Positions 40,622 to 48,835 of a stretch of DNA of 64,000 bases are shown here, piece by piece. The notes under the pieces are model-generated. The model had not been told where the DNA came from. It made no database searches and saw only the letters and a list, made by a program, of their open reading frames with translations. Position 1 is the stretch's first letter, and every line of letters begins with the position of its first letter. The translations under genes were made by a program, and so were the position numbers. The DNA comes from Oscillospiraceae bacterium (GTDB lineage: Bacteria; Bacillota; Clostridia; Oscillospirales; CAG-382), in NCBI GenBank assembly GCA_015064955.1, contig SVRD01000005.1, forward strand, positions 54,978 through 118,977. The letters are read 5' to 3'.

Positions 40622-43480
40622 ATGGCAGAAAACGGAAAAGAAAAATTGAAAATGAAAACCGTTTCCGGCACAGAATTTGACGACGAGCTGACCTTTTCGC
40701 CCGAGGAGATGCAACCCTTTGAGGTTGCGGAGGTACTCGAAAGCGATCTGATAATGGGCAAAACGCTCAAGCAGATAAAAAAGGCGAGAAGGCTTTTCGG
40801 CCCGAACGATATACGGAGTGAATTCCGTCTTTCCTTCCGCGAGAGTCTTAAAAATCAGGCAAGAGGGCTTATCGGTCTGTTTTTGCTGATCTGCTCGACC
40901 CTGATGTATCTCTTCCGCCCCAACGAGCCGACCTATCTTGTTATGGCATTTGTTGTCGCGGCGATAATCTTTTTGAATGCCTTTGCCGAATTCCGCGCAA
41001 GCATCGCGCTGAGGCTTCCCAAAAAGTATTCGTCGCTCAAGGCAAAGGTTGTGAGAAACGGCGAGGAAACGTTGATCGATTCACGTCTGCTCGTTCCGGG
41101 TGATCTGATAACGGTAGAGGAAGGAATGATGGTCCCTGCCGATTGCCGACTTATCGACGATATGAGCCTTTTCGTGCTCGAAACGCATATAAGCGGTGTC
41201 GAGGGAAGCGTTCCGAAGAACAGCCGATTTATCGCGCGCGACGGAATCGGTGCGGTGTGCGAGAATATGATATATGCGGGAAGTATAGTCACCTCGGGAC
41301 ACGCCGCCGCGATAGTCTGCCGCACGGGCGGAGATACTCTGATTCGCAGAATGCGCTCGGGAAGCGATGAATATACCCCCGCGATAATGAAATACGTCCG
41401 CAATCTTTGCAGATTTATGTCGGTCGCATCGCTTATCGTCTGCTTTGTGCTTCTCTGTATCGGCGTTGCCGCAGGTGCGGATATCACTCAGTGGTTTATC
41501 GTTGCTCTTTCTATCGGGGCAAGCTCGCTTTGCGACAGCATGGTTTCGCTGTGCGCCTCCTCGCTCGGATTCGGCGCGAAAAAGATGGCAGAGGACGGCA
41601 TGGTTATCAAAAACTACGGCTGTATCCAAACGCTTGCCAAAACGAATACGGTTATGTGCGGTAAAAATCTGGCGTTTCCGCCAAAGAGGATAACGCTTAC
41701 CGGATTGTACTTCTCGGGAAGAAGCTACGACCGCCAAAAACGGCCCGACGAGGCGGCAGAGGAGCTTTTGAAGCTGATGCTCGTTTGCTCGGACGCAAAG
41801 AGAGTTTCCGCCGCGGAAAAGAAAAAGACACGCGGACTGCCCGAATACAAGGGCTCTCCGCTCGACAACGCCATAGTCGAATATTTCGAGGAATGGAACA
41901 AGCCGATCGGTATGATCCGCGAGCAATATATTAAAATGGACGCCGAGCACACACTCTCGGGCGACGTTTCACGTATGCTCGCACTGAAAAACGGCAAAAA
42001 CACTATTATCGTGCGCGGCTCGCCGGAGAACATACTTTCGCGCTGTGTCGGATATACTCTCGACGGAAGCGATTACAAATTAAGCGATTTCACAAGAAAG
42101 AAGATCCTTGCGGCGGCAGAGGACAGCGCGCGCACCTCGAGCTTTCTCGTTGCGATAGCTGTCGGTGAGACCGATGCCGAAACACTGCGCGATATCGAAG
42201 CAGAGCAAAGACTGATATTCAAGGGCTTTGTTTCGTTTGCAAGCTCGCTCGACCCCGGTGTTGCCGAGGCGGTCTACCGCTGTGAAAGCGCGGATATCGA
42301 AACCGTGCTCAACTCCAACGACGCATACTACACCGCGCTCAATTCGGCGAAAAGCGCGGGAATAATCCAAGACGAAACGCAAATAATAACCGCAGAACAG
42401 CTCCGCTCCTGCTCACGCGGGCTTGTTATTGCAAATGCACCCTATTACAAGCTGTTTTTGAATATCGACGACAGCGAATGGCTCGATATAATCACGCTCA
42501 GAAAGGACAGCGGCAGAGTTACCGCAGTCACCGCCGAGCGAATAAACGAGCTCCCGATAATCGCAAAGGCCGACGTTTCGATAGTGCCCGAAAGCTCTTG
42601 CGATACGTTGAGAATGACAGCCGATGCGATGATGCTCGGAAAGGGTATAAATCTTATCGCAGACGGAATTCTGAACGCAAAAACCATCTGCCGAAGGATA
42701 AGCTCGGTAATAAGCTATCTCCCCGTCGGCATAATTATGATGCTTCTTGCATCTATCTTCTCGGTTTGCCACAACCAAGCCCCCGCATTCCGCGCGCAAG
42801 ATATACTTTTCGGCGGACTGCTTTTCAACCTCGCGTTTGCGTTTGCGCTGGCATTTGAGCCGCGCAACGTGAAGAATCTGCGCGAAAGCTACCGATTCCC
42901 GAAGGAAAAGCCGAATCTGAACGATTTTATCTATCCCTTGATGTTTGCCGTCGGCGGAGGATTGACTCTGTTCTTTATCTTTGCATTTACGGGCAGCTAC
43001 ACCTGCGGTATGATCTCGCTTTCGACTCTGCTGTTCCTTTATGCCGGCTCGATCGGAGCACACGGCGGTGTATTCTCGGCTCGTCGGTTCGGCAACAGAA
43101 TACTTTATCTTTGCGGACTCGGAGCGCTCGCAGTTATCGCGTTGCTTGTATTCACGACCTTCGGCCACTCGGCGTTTGGCTACGGTGTGCCCGAAATGCC
43201 AAAGGCGATGCTCGCGCTGATATTCACTCTTTCCTATTTTATTCTTACTCAGACGGCGCGTTATTTCATTTCCCCGAAGGGCAAAACAGCAAAATCCGAG
43301 GAATCCGACTCCGAAGGCGTCGAAGCAGAAAACGGCGGGGAGGAGCAGGATTATTCCGAGGAGAAAAACAAAAAAACGGGAAATATTCCCGACTATTTCT
43401 TCGAGCAAAGCGACGAAGAAGACGAAGAAAAAGCAAAAAATGAAAATAACTCAAACGAAAGGAGCAACGACGATGACTAA
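40622..43480 (+). CDS. P-type ATPase-like membrane protein lacking catalytic motifs (predicted pseudoenzyme)
   Basis: The 952-residue protein follows the P2 (calcium-type) ATPase plan: cation-ATPase N-terminus (about 45-75), membrane pairs near 83-120 and 255-300, an actuator domain (about 125-230), P and N domains (about 330-660), a C-terminal membrane bundle (about 690-880) and a long acidic tail. Yet the key motifs are altered. The phosphorylation loop (D)KTGT is replaced in VMCGKNLAF (344-352, Asp absent). TGES reads SGVEGS (191-196), TGD reads SND (565-567), TGDGVNDAP reads TAERINELP (637-645), and PEGLP in M4 is lost. The nucleotide-site RGSPENIL is kept. It probably cannot pump by phosphorylation. 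Its start overlaps nothing; its end overlaps the DUF1858 gene. Confidence 0.8.
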   Translation: MAENGKEKLKMKTVSGTEFDDELTFSPEEMQPFEVAEVLESDLIMGKTLKQIKKARRLFGPNDIRSEFRLSFRESLKNQARGLIGLFLLICSTLMYLFRPNEPTYLVMAFVVAAIIFLNAFAEFRASIALRLPKKYSSLKAKVVRNGEETLIDSRLLVPGDLITVEEGMMVPADCRLIDDMSLFVLETHISGVEGSVPKNSRFIARDGIGAVCENMIYAGSIVTSGHAAAIVCRTGGDTLIRRMRSGSDEYTPAIMKYVRNLCRFMSVASLIVCFVLLCIGVAAGADITQWFIVALSIGASSLCDSMVSLCASSLGFGAKKMAEDGMVIKNYGCIQTLAKTNTVMCGKNLAFPPKRITLTGLYFSGRSYDRQKRPDEAAEELLKLMLVCSDAKRVSAAEKKKTRGLPEYKGSPLDNAIVEYFEEWNKPIGMIREQYIKMDAEHTLSGDVSRMLALKNGKNTIIVRGSPENILSRCVGYTLDGSDYKLSDFTRKKILAAAEDSARTSSFLVAIAVGETDAETLRDIEAEQRLIFKGFVSFASSLDPGVAEAVYRCESADIETVLNSNDAYYTALNSAKSAGIIQDETQIITAEQLRSCSRGLVIANAPYYKLFLNIDDSEWLDIITLRKDSGRVTAVTAERINELPIIAKADVSIVPESSCDTLRMTADAMMLGKGINLIADGILNAKTICRRISSVISYLPVGIIMMLLASIFSVCHNQAPAFRAQDILFGGLLFNLAFAFALAFEPRNVKNLRESYRFPKEKPNLNDFIYPLMFAVGGGLTLFFIFAFTGSYTCGMISLSTLLFLYAGSIGAHGGVFSARRFGNRILYLCGLGALAVIALLVFTTFGHSAFGYGVPEMPKAMLALIFTLSYFILTQTARYFISPKGKTAKSEESDSEGVEAENGGEEQDYSEEKNKKTGNIPDYFFEQSDEEDEEKAKNENNSNERSNDDD

Positions 43481-43667
43481 GATTACAGCAGATATGCTCG
43501 TTGGCGACGTTCTCGACGCACATCCCGAGCTTTCCAAGTACTTTTTAGAGATCGGTATGCACTGCCTCGGCTGCCCGATGTCGCGCGGCGAAAGCATCAA
43601 GGATGCTTGCTCGGCACACGGTCAGGACGCAGACGCGCTTTTGGAAAAGCTCAACAGCGCAATCTAA
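43473..43667 (+). CDS. DUF1858 domain protein
   Basis: The 64-residue protein contains the DUF1858 pattern: LVGDVLDAHPELSKYFLEIG then MHCLGCPMSRGESIKDACSAHG. The two cysteines (HCLGC) may bind metal or take part in redox reactions; the family is related to hybrid-cluster-associated ScdA N-domains. The start is chosen at the ATG after AAAGGAGC. ATGACTAA is shared with the end of the preceding gene (eight-base overlap). Confidence 0.85.
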   Translation: MTKITADMLVGDVLDAHPELSKYFLEIGMHCLGCPMSRGESIKDACSAHGQDADALLEKLNSAI

Positions 43668-43700
43668 CCCTATCACAAAAAAACGAAAGGATTTAAGAAA

Positions 43701-44183
43701 ATGGCTAAAAAAGAAGGATTTTTCGCGGAGTTCAAAAAATTCATAACCAAGGGCAACATACTTGATATGGCTGTCGGCGTTGTAATGGGCGGAGCGTTCG
43801 GTAAGATCGTCACCTCGCTCGTTAACGACGTGATCATGCCCGCTGTCGGCGCACTTATGGGCGGTCAGTCGGTATCCGATCTTAAGTACGTTATTACCGA
43901 TGCTGTTCTCGCCGAAGACGGCGTTACCGTTGTAACCCCCGAGGTTGCAATCAAATACGGCTCGTTCATTCAGTACATAGTCGACTTCCTTATCGTTGCT
44001 TTCTGTATGTTCTGCGTTATCAGAATCTTTATGAAGATGCGCACCAAGCTCGAAAGCATGAAGAAGAAGGAAGAAGAAGTTGTTGAAGAAGCAGCTCCCG
44101 CAGAGCCTACCGTTGAAGAAAAGACTCTCGCAACCCTCAACGATATCAAGGCACTTCTCGAAAAGAAAGAAAACAATGACTAA
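43701..44183 (+). CDS. mscL: Large-conductance mechanosensitive channel
   Basis: The 160-residue protein opens under membrane tension to release solutes. N-terminal amphipathic helix FFAEFKKFITKGN, TM1 ILDMAVGVVMGGAFGKIVTSLVNDVIMP (beginning about residue 19), a periplasmic loop (55-85) and TM2 (about 90-112). The tail is a charged bundle with VEEKTLATLNDIKALLEKKE, conserved in the family. Start follows AAAGGA. The last eight bases ATGACTAA also start the next gene. Confidence 0.95.
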   Translation: MAKKEGFFAEFKKFITKGNILDMAVGVVMGGAFGKIVTSLVNDVIMPAVGALMGGQSVSDLKYVITDAVLAEDGVTVVTPEVAIKYGSFIQYIVDFLIVAFCMFCVIRIFMKMRTKLESMKKKEEEVVEEAAPAEPTVEEKTLATLNDIKALLEKKENND

Positions 44184-45063
44184 ATACCTTTTGGGTATTG
44201 ACGGCGGCGGAAGTAAGACCGATTTTTTGCTGTGCGATCTCGAGCTCAACGAAATCGGCAGGCTTATCTCGCCGCGCTCAAACCCAAACGATATCGGCAT
44301 TGATCGACTCGAATCACTGCTAACAGAGGGTATAAACAGCCTGCTTTGCAAATGCGGTGTCGAAAAAGAGGAGATTTTGTCCGCCTTTGCGGGTATTGCG
44401 GGGCTGACAAGCGCGGATTATTCGGTTCGTGTGAAGAATCTGCTTTCAAAAATGCTCCCGAATGCAAAATGCGATGCCCTCCACGACGGGATAAACGTGC
44501 TTTACGGTGCGTTCCCGAAGAGTGACGGTGTGAGTATAATTTGCGGTACGGGGTCGTCCTGCTTTGTGAAGATCGGCAATACTATCTTCCGAATCGGCGG
44601 GTACGGCAGCTTTGACCTTGTCGGCAACGGCTATGAGATCGGCAAATCGGCAATCGCCCACTCACTCAGAGTGTTTGACGGCAGGGCGGAAAAGAGTATT
44701 CTTTCGCAATCGGTAACGGCGCGCTACGGAGAAGACCTCGTCGCAAGCCTCGACAAGCTTTTGGCGATGACAAAGGACGAGCTTGCCGCGCTTGCGCCGG
44801 TCGTTTTCGATGCGGCTTCGCAGGGCGACAGCGCCGCGTTGGCGATAATAAGAGCGAATATGGAATATATTGCCGAGCTGATAAACAAAGCGGGTGATTA
44901 TTTCGAGAGCGAGTACCGTGTTGCGCTCGCGGGCGGTATACTCAAAAACGAAATCGCACTCGATATGCTCTCCTCGCTCGTCGACAGCAGAGCGATTCTT
45001 GTTACAAGCGACCGCGCCCCCTCGTTCGGTGCGGCGGCAAAGGCATATTCGTTGATTGATTAA
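44176..45063 (+). CDS. BadF/BcrA-type ATPase or N-acetylglucosamine kinase-like protein
   Basis: The 295-residue ASKHA-fold protein has phosphate-1 LGIDGGGSKTDFLLCD (5-20), HDGINVLYGAF near 102, phosphate-2 GTGSSCFVKIG (about 120) and adenosine motif LAGGILKNE (about 253). This is the BadF/BadG/BcrA/BcrD-NagK family, so a sugar kinase is most likely. The usual LGDEGSG loop after the second glycine turn is replaced by SFDLVGNGYEIG, so substrate contacts may differ. The ATG at 44176 overlaps the mscL stop by eight bases; the upstream extension is mscL sequence in another frame. Confidence 0.75.
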   Translation: MTKYLLGIDGGGSKTDFLLCDLELNEIGRLISPRSNPNDIGIDRLESLLTEGINSLLCKCGVEKEEILSAFAGIAGLTSADYSVRVKNLLSKMLPNAKCDALHDGINVLYGAFPKSDGVSIICGTGSSCFVKIGNTIFRIGGYGSFDLVGNGYEIGKSAIAHSLRVFDGRAEKSILSQSVTARYGEDLVASLDKLLAMTKDELAALAPVVFDAASQGDSAALAIIRANMEYIAELINKAGDYFESEYRVALAGGILKNEIALDMLSSLVDSRAILVTSDRAPSFGAAAKAYSLID

Positions 45064-45070
45064 ATCCATA

Positions 45071-45106
45071 AAAAAAGGACTTCCCTCTCGGGAAGCCTTT
45101 TTTATT
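45071..45106 (+). terminator. Terminator of the plus-strand block
   Basis: Stem GGACTTCCC / GGGAAGCC with loop TCTC, then TTTTTTATT. Confidence 0.85.
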
Positions 45107-45124
45107 ATAATCTCAGTGCCAAGA

Positions 45125-45219
45125 GTTTTTGGGAGTCAAGAACCCTTTTTGCAAAAAGGGTTCTTGGGACAAATCCATCGTTCTTGGTACAAAGCCATCG
45201 TTCTTGTGGCAAAAAGCCG
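45125..45219. repeat. Hairpin with CTTTTTGCAAAAAG core plus 20-base tandem repeats
   Basis: AGTTTTTGGGAG, then the inverted repeat CAAGAACCC...GGGTTCTTG around the core seen also at 18936-18985. It is followed by three 20-base units starting GTTCTTG (45160-45179, 45180-45199, 45200-45219) with decaying identity. It lies between the plus-strand terminator and the end of thrS. Confidence 0.7.
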
Positions 45220-45235
45220 TTCTGTAAAAAGCCGC

Positions 45236-47167
45236 TTATTTCGCCTTGGTTGCGATTTCGAGTGCGAATTTTGCGAGCATATCGTTGACAGCCATAGCGC
45301 CGAGATCCTCGCCCTTGCGGTTACGAACCGAAACGGTGCCCTCTGCCTGCTCCTTCGCGCCGACGATGAGCATATAGGGGATCTTTTCGAGCTGAGCCTC
45401 GCGGATACGCTTGCCCATTGTTTCGTTTCTGTCGTCAAGACGAACGCGGACACCGCCTGCGGTGAGTGCCTTTGTGATTTCTGCCGCATAGCCGTTCATA
45501 TCGGCATTTACGGGGATCACGCTGACCTGAGTGGGAGAGAGCCACATCGGAAGCGCGCCGGCATACTTTTCGAGAAGGAGCGCGAGCGTTCTTTCATAGC
45601 AGCCCATGCTGGTACGGTGAATGATATAGGGGTTGACAAGCTTGTTTTCGGAGTCGACGTATTCCATACCGAACTTCTTTGCGAGAAGCATATCGATCTG
45701 AATGGTAACGATAGTATCCTCCTTGCCGAAAACGTTCTTGCACTGAATGTCGAGCTTCGGGCCGTAGAATGCCGCCTCGTCGATACCGATCTCGTATTCT
45801 ATGCCGATGCTGTCGAGCAATCTGCCCATAATTTCCTGAGCTTCGTTCCACTGCTCAGGCGTACCCTCGTATTTGTCGGTACGGTTGGGATCCCACTGCG
45901 AGAAGCGGAAGGTGCAGTCCTCCCAAAGACCGAGTGTTTCGAGGCAGTACTGAGCGAGCTCGACACAGCCGCGGAATTCCTCCTCGAGCTGATCGGGACG
46001 GAGCACGAGGTGACCCTCGGAGATGGTGAACTGACGAACTCGGATAAGACCGTGCATTTCGCCGCTGTCTTCGTTACGGAAGAGTGTGCTCGTTTCGCCC
46101 AAGCGCATGGGAAGATCGCGGTAGGAGCGGCGCTTGTTGAGGAAGACCTGATACTGAAACGGGCAGGTCATCGGACGGAGCGCAAAGCATTCCTTGGTTT
46201 CGTCATCGGGATCGCCCATAATAAACATACCGTCGCGGTAGTGGTCCCAGTGGCCCGAGATCTTATAAAGCTCACGCTTTGCCATAAGCGGAGTTTTGGT
46301 GAGAAGATAGCCGCGCTGCTGCTCGACGTCCTCTATCCATCTCTGCATAAGCTGGATAACACGCGATCCCTTGGGGAGAAGTATCGGCAAGCCCTGACCG
46401 ATAACGTCGACTGTGGTGAAATATTCAAGCTCGCGGCCGATCTTGTTGTGGTCGCGCTTGCGTGCTTCCTCGAGCTGAGTGATATATGCGTTCAGCTCGT
46501 CCTTGCTCGGATATGCCGCGCCGTAAACGCGCTGAAGCTGTTTGTTGTTCTGGTCGCCCTTCCAATAAGCGCCGGTGCACTGCATAAGCTTGATAGCCTT
46601 GACCGCGCCGGTCGAGAAAAGATGGGGGCCTGCACAGAGGTCGACAAATTCGCCCTGGCGGTAGAAGGAGATGATTGCGTCCTCGGGGAGCTCGTTGATA
46701 AGCTGAACCTTATAGGGCTCCTGCTTTTCCTCCATAAGCGCGATCGCTTCTGCTCTCGGGAGCTCAAAGCGCTCGATAAGGAGATTTTCCTTGACGATCT
46801 TCTTCATTTCGTCCTCGAGCTTTTTCAAAACCTCGGGAGTGAAAGGAACTTCGCTGTCGAAATCATAGTAAAAACCGTTTTCGACGGCGGGGCCTATCGT
46901 AAGCTTGGTTTCGGGGTAAAGTCTTTTAACCGCCTGCGCGAGAATATGCGCCGCGGTGTGACGGAAGACCTGCTTTCCCTCGGGCTCGGCAAAGGTGAGA
47001 AGCGCGATATCGTCGCCCTCGTTTACTGCGGTGCTCAGGGCGCAAACGGCACCGTTGACCTTTGCGGCGATGACTGCGCGGCTGATAAGCTCGGCTTCTC
47101 TTGCAGCCTCATAAACGGTGGTTGCGTTTTCTGCATTGAATTCGTTTCCGTTGATGATGAGTTTCAT
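45236..47167 (-). CDS. thrS: Threonyl-tRNA synthetase
   Basis: The 643-residue class II enzyme charges tRNA-Thr. It shows an N-terminal TGS domain (1-62), the editing domain with HTAAHILAQAVKRLYP (about 72-87) and the catalytic core with motif 1 near 270. The zinc-site Cys is in RPMTCPFQYQVF (about 335), motif 2 in RVRQFTISEGH (about 378) and motif 3 in RTSMGCYERTLALLLEKY near 515. The anticodon-binding domain is at about 540-640. Expression is expected to respond to uncharged tRNA-Thr through the T-box leader upstream. Confidence 0.97.
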   Translation of the reverse strand: MKLIINGNEFNAENATTVYEAAREAELISRAVIAAKVNGAVCALSTAVNEGDDIALLTFAEPEGKQVFRHTAAHILAQAVKRLYPETKLTIGPAVENGFYYDFDSEVPFTPEVLKKLEDEMKKIVKENLLIERFELPRAEAIALMEEKQEPYKVQLINELPEDAIISFYRQGEFVDLCAGPHLFSTGAVKAIKLMQCTGAYWKGDQNNKQLQRVYGAAYPSKDELNAYITQLEEARKRDHNKIGRELEYFTTVDVIGQGLPILLPKGSRVIQLMQRWIEDVEQQRGYLLTKTPLMAKRELYKISGHWDHYRDGMFIMGDPDDETKECFALRPMTCPFQYQVFLNKRRSYRDLPMRLGETSTLFRNEDSGEMHGLIRVRQFTISEGHLVLRPDQLEEEFRGCVELAQYCLETLGLWEDCTFRFSQWDPNRTDKYEGTPEQWNEAQEIMGRLLDSIGIEYEIGIDEAAFYGPKLDIQCKNVFGKEDTIVTIQIDMLLAKKFGMEYVDSENKLVNPYIIHRTSMGCYERTLALLLEKYAGALPMWLSPTQVSVIPVNADMNGYAAEITKALTAGGVRVRLDDRNETMGKRIREAQLEKIPYMLIVGAKEQAEGTVSVRNRKGEDLGAMAVNDMLAKFALEIATKAK

Positions 47168-47395
47168 AATTCGTCCTCCAAAAATAAAATAAACCCGACA
47201 ATTTGTTTTACCAAACTGTCGGGGTGCAAATCAAAATTCGCACGGTTCCACCCGTACTTTTAACTTTTATAGACTTTTCGACGCTAAACAGGCGGTATTT
47301 TTTACGGCGTTGCTTTATTGCACTTTCAGCCCGTGATGCAAATTCTCTGTAAGCCGTTTCGTAAAAAACTTGTTCTGTTATCCTCGCGCTCTGCT
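47168..47395 (-). promoter_or_regulatory. T-box riboswitch of thrS
   Basis: On the minus strand the leader contains the canonical T-box GGGTGGAACCGTGCGAA (47253-47237). A terminator stem CCCGACAGTTTGG...AATTGTCGGG with TTTATTTTA follows (about 47223-47187). A Stem I apex with AGAGAA...GGGCTGAAAG lies near 47347-47314. A candidate specifier codon ACC (threonine) is at 47296-47294, on the 3' side of Stem I. Uncharged tRNA-Thr should stabilise the antiterminator and allow thrS expression. Confidence 0.9.
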
Positions 47396-47399
47396 AATT

Positions 47400-47427
47400 A
47401 GTATACCACTTTTTTATGATTTGTCAA
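47400..47427 (-). promoter_or_regulatory. Promoter of thrS
   Basis: On the minus strand TTGACA (47427-47422), 16-base spacer, TATACT (47405-47400). Confidence 0.75.
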
Positions 47428-47494
47428 CACTTTTATTTTTTCGCGCGCTTCGATTCTTATGCAATTTTTCACAAAATCCCTCTCGAAATACGCT

Positions 47495-48322
47495 TTACAC
47501 CGCTCCGCCCTTGAATTCGCGTATCCTCATCTGACGTTCCTTTGCAGTGGCGATGCTTCCGTATGGAACGTCCTTGTTGACGCGGTGGGGCGCAAATCCG
47601 CCCTCGAAGATAAACGGGCCGCAATAGCCGCAATCCTCCAAAAGACCGATAAGCTCGTCCCAATTAATAAGACCGTTGCCGCAAAAATAATGCTTTTCGT
47701 CGACAAAATCGTAGTCGCTCATATGGCAGGTGACTATCATATCGCCGAGCGATGAAACAAAATCGCGGTGGCTGCAGCCGAATTCAAGAAGCAAATGATT
47801 TACGTCGAAGCAGACGCGCAGGCGCGCATCGGCAGACAAAAGCTCCTTCATTTCGGCAATATTATGGCCAAGACAGCTCCGCGGAAGGTTTTCGACACAG
47901 AGCACGGAATCGTATTCCGCAACAAATTCGGCAAGCTCGGCAAGCGAGCGTTTTGCTTGCGCCATACATACTTCGCGGTCGGAGTCGGCAATCGGCTCGT
48001 AGCTCGGGTGGAGAACAAATCGCTTTATTCCGATTCCCGCCGCGCAGGAAACGAAATATTTGACCTCCTCGCAGGCGTTTTTGCGGTTTTCCTCATCGGG
48101 CGAGGAAATGTCGGTCAGCTCGCCAAACGGGATATGGTACGACAGCAGAGCAACGTTTGCGTCGTCGGCGTTTCTTTTGAATCTTGCCCAATCGCATTCT
48201 TTCGCCCTTTGCGCCGAGACCGAGTATTCGATTCCGTCGATACCGTTTTCTTTGAGCTCGCACAAATATTTATAATCGTTTCTTGTCGAGGAAATGGCGG
48301 TTGTCCATTCGGTATGCTTCAT
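47495..48322 (-). CDS. Xylose isomerase-like TIM-barrel protein (sugar phosphate isomerase/epimerase family)
   Basis: The 275-residue AP-endonuclease-2/xylose isomerase-like barrel has alternating strands and helices with likely metal ligands: LSYHIPF (about 60), RFVLHPSYEP (about 100), CVENLPRS (Glu about 144), CFDVNHLL (about 170), VTCHMSDYD (about 200) and IFEGGFAP near the end. Such enzymes epimerise or isomerise sugars and inositols; the substrate is unknown. Ribosome binding site GAGGTG. A stable hairpin (48347-48373) separates it from the ACT-domain gene. Confidence 0.8.
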   Translation of the reverse strand: MKHTEWTTAISSTRNDYKYLCELKENGIDGIEYSVSAQRAKECDWARFKRNADDANVALLSYHIPFGELTDISSPDEENRKNACEEVKYFVSCAAGIGIKRFVLHPSYEPIADSDREVCMAQAKRSLAELAEFVAEYDSVLCVENLPRSCLGHNIAEMKELLSADARLRVCFDVNHLLLEFGCSHRDFVSSLGDMIVTCHMSDYDFVDEKHYFCGNGLINWDELIGLLEDCGYCGPFIFEGGFAPHRVNKDVPYGSIATAKERQMRIREFKGGAV

Positions 48323-48346
48323 AACAACACCTCGTAATAAGTAATA

Positions 48347-48373
48347 CTCCCCCGAAAAAGCTTCTCGGGGGAG
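48347..48373 (-). terminator. Stable hairpin between ACT and TIM-barrel genes
   Basis: Stem CTCCCCCGA / TCGGGGGAG with a nine-base loop, seven bases after the ACT gene stop. On the minus strand there is no good T run, so termination may be partial. Confidence 0.45.
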
Positions 48374-48379
48374 AGAATA

Positions 48380-48811
48380 TTAAATGCTGTAAACGCTTTC
48401 GCCGTCGAGGATATCACAGCCGTGAGCCTCGAGCGCGGAGATCGCTTTTTCGTTGTCGGCAACGCGCATAATAAGATAAGCGCGGTCGTGCTCACGCGAA
48501 ATAAATGCATACATATATTCAACGCCAACCTCTTTATCGGCAACCGCGGTGATCGTTTCGGCAAATCCGCCCGGTCTGTCGGGGATACCTACCGCGATAA
48601 CGTCGGTAAGCGAAACGGTAAGGCCTGCGTCCTTGAGCACCTTTTCTGCATCATAGGGCTTATCGACAACAAGACGGAGAATACCGAAATCGGTAGTGTC
48701 TGCGATAGAGAGTGCGCGGATATCTATACCCGCATTTGCGATAATAGTGGTAATTTCGGCAAGTCTGCCGTCCTTATTTTCAACGAAAACGGAAAGCTGT
48801 TTGATATACAT
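48380..48811 (-). CDS. Tandem ACT-domain protein
   Basis: The 143-residue protein consists of two ACT domains (about 3-65 and 70-140), with VENKDGRLAEITTIIANAGI and IPDRPGGFAETITAVADKEV as the ligand-loop helices. ACT domains bind amino acids. Its position right after the IorAB/PaaK genes suggests it senses an aromatic or branched-chain amino acid and modulates the pathway, which is inference. Similar ACT proteins commonly follow iorAB-paaK in Clostridia and archaea. Confidence 0.85.
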   Translation of the reverse strand: MYIKQLSVFVENKDGRLAEITTIIANAGIDIRALSIADTTDFGILRLVVDKPYDAEKVLKDAGLTVSLTDVIAVGIPDRPGGFAETITAVADKEVGVEYMYAFISREHDRAYLIMRVADNEKAISALEAHGCDILDGESVYSI

Positions 48812-48835
48812 ATCGGTTATCCTTTCGTGTTTGAT

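Noticed and set aside
38300..40714. Minus-strand frames of 372 and 410 codons opposite the ClpE-like gene
   Set aside because: The plus-strand protein has all AAA+ motifs; the antisense frames have no start sites or motifs.
45056..47263. A 735-codon open frame on the plus strand opposite thrS
   Set aside because: It mirrors thrS codon by codon, has no ribosome binding site and no family resemblance, and would run through the thrS leader. It reflects the strong codon bias (few stop codons opposite GC-rich third positions).
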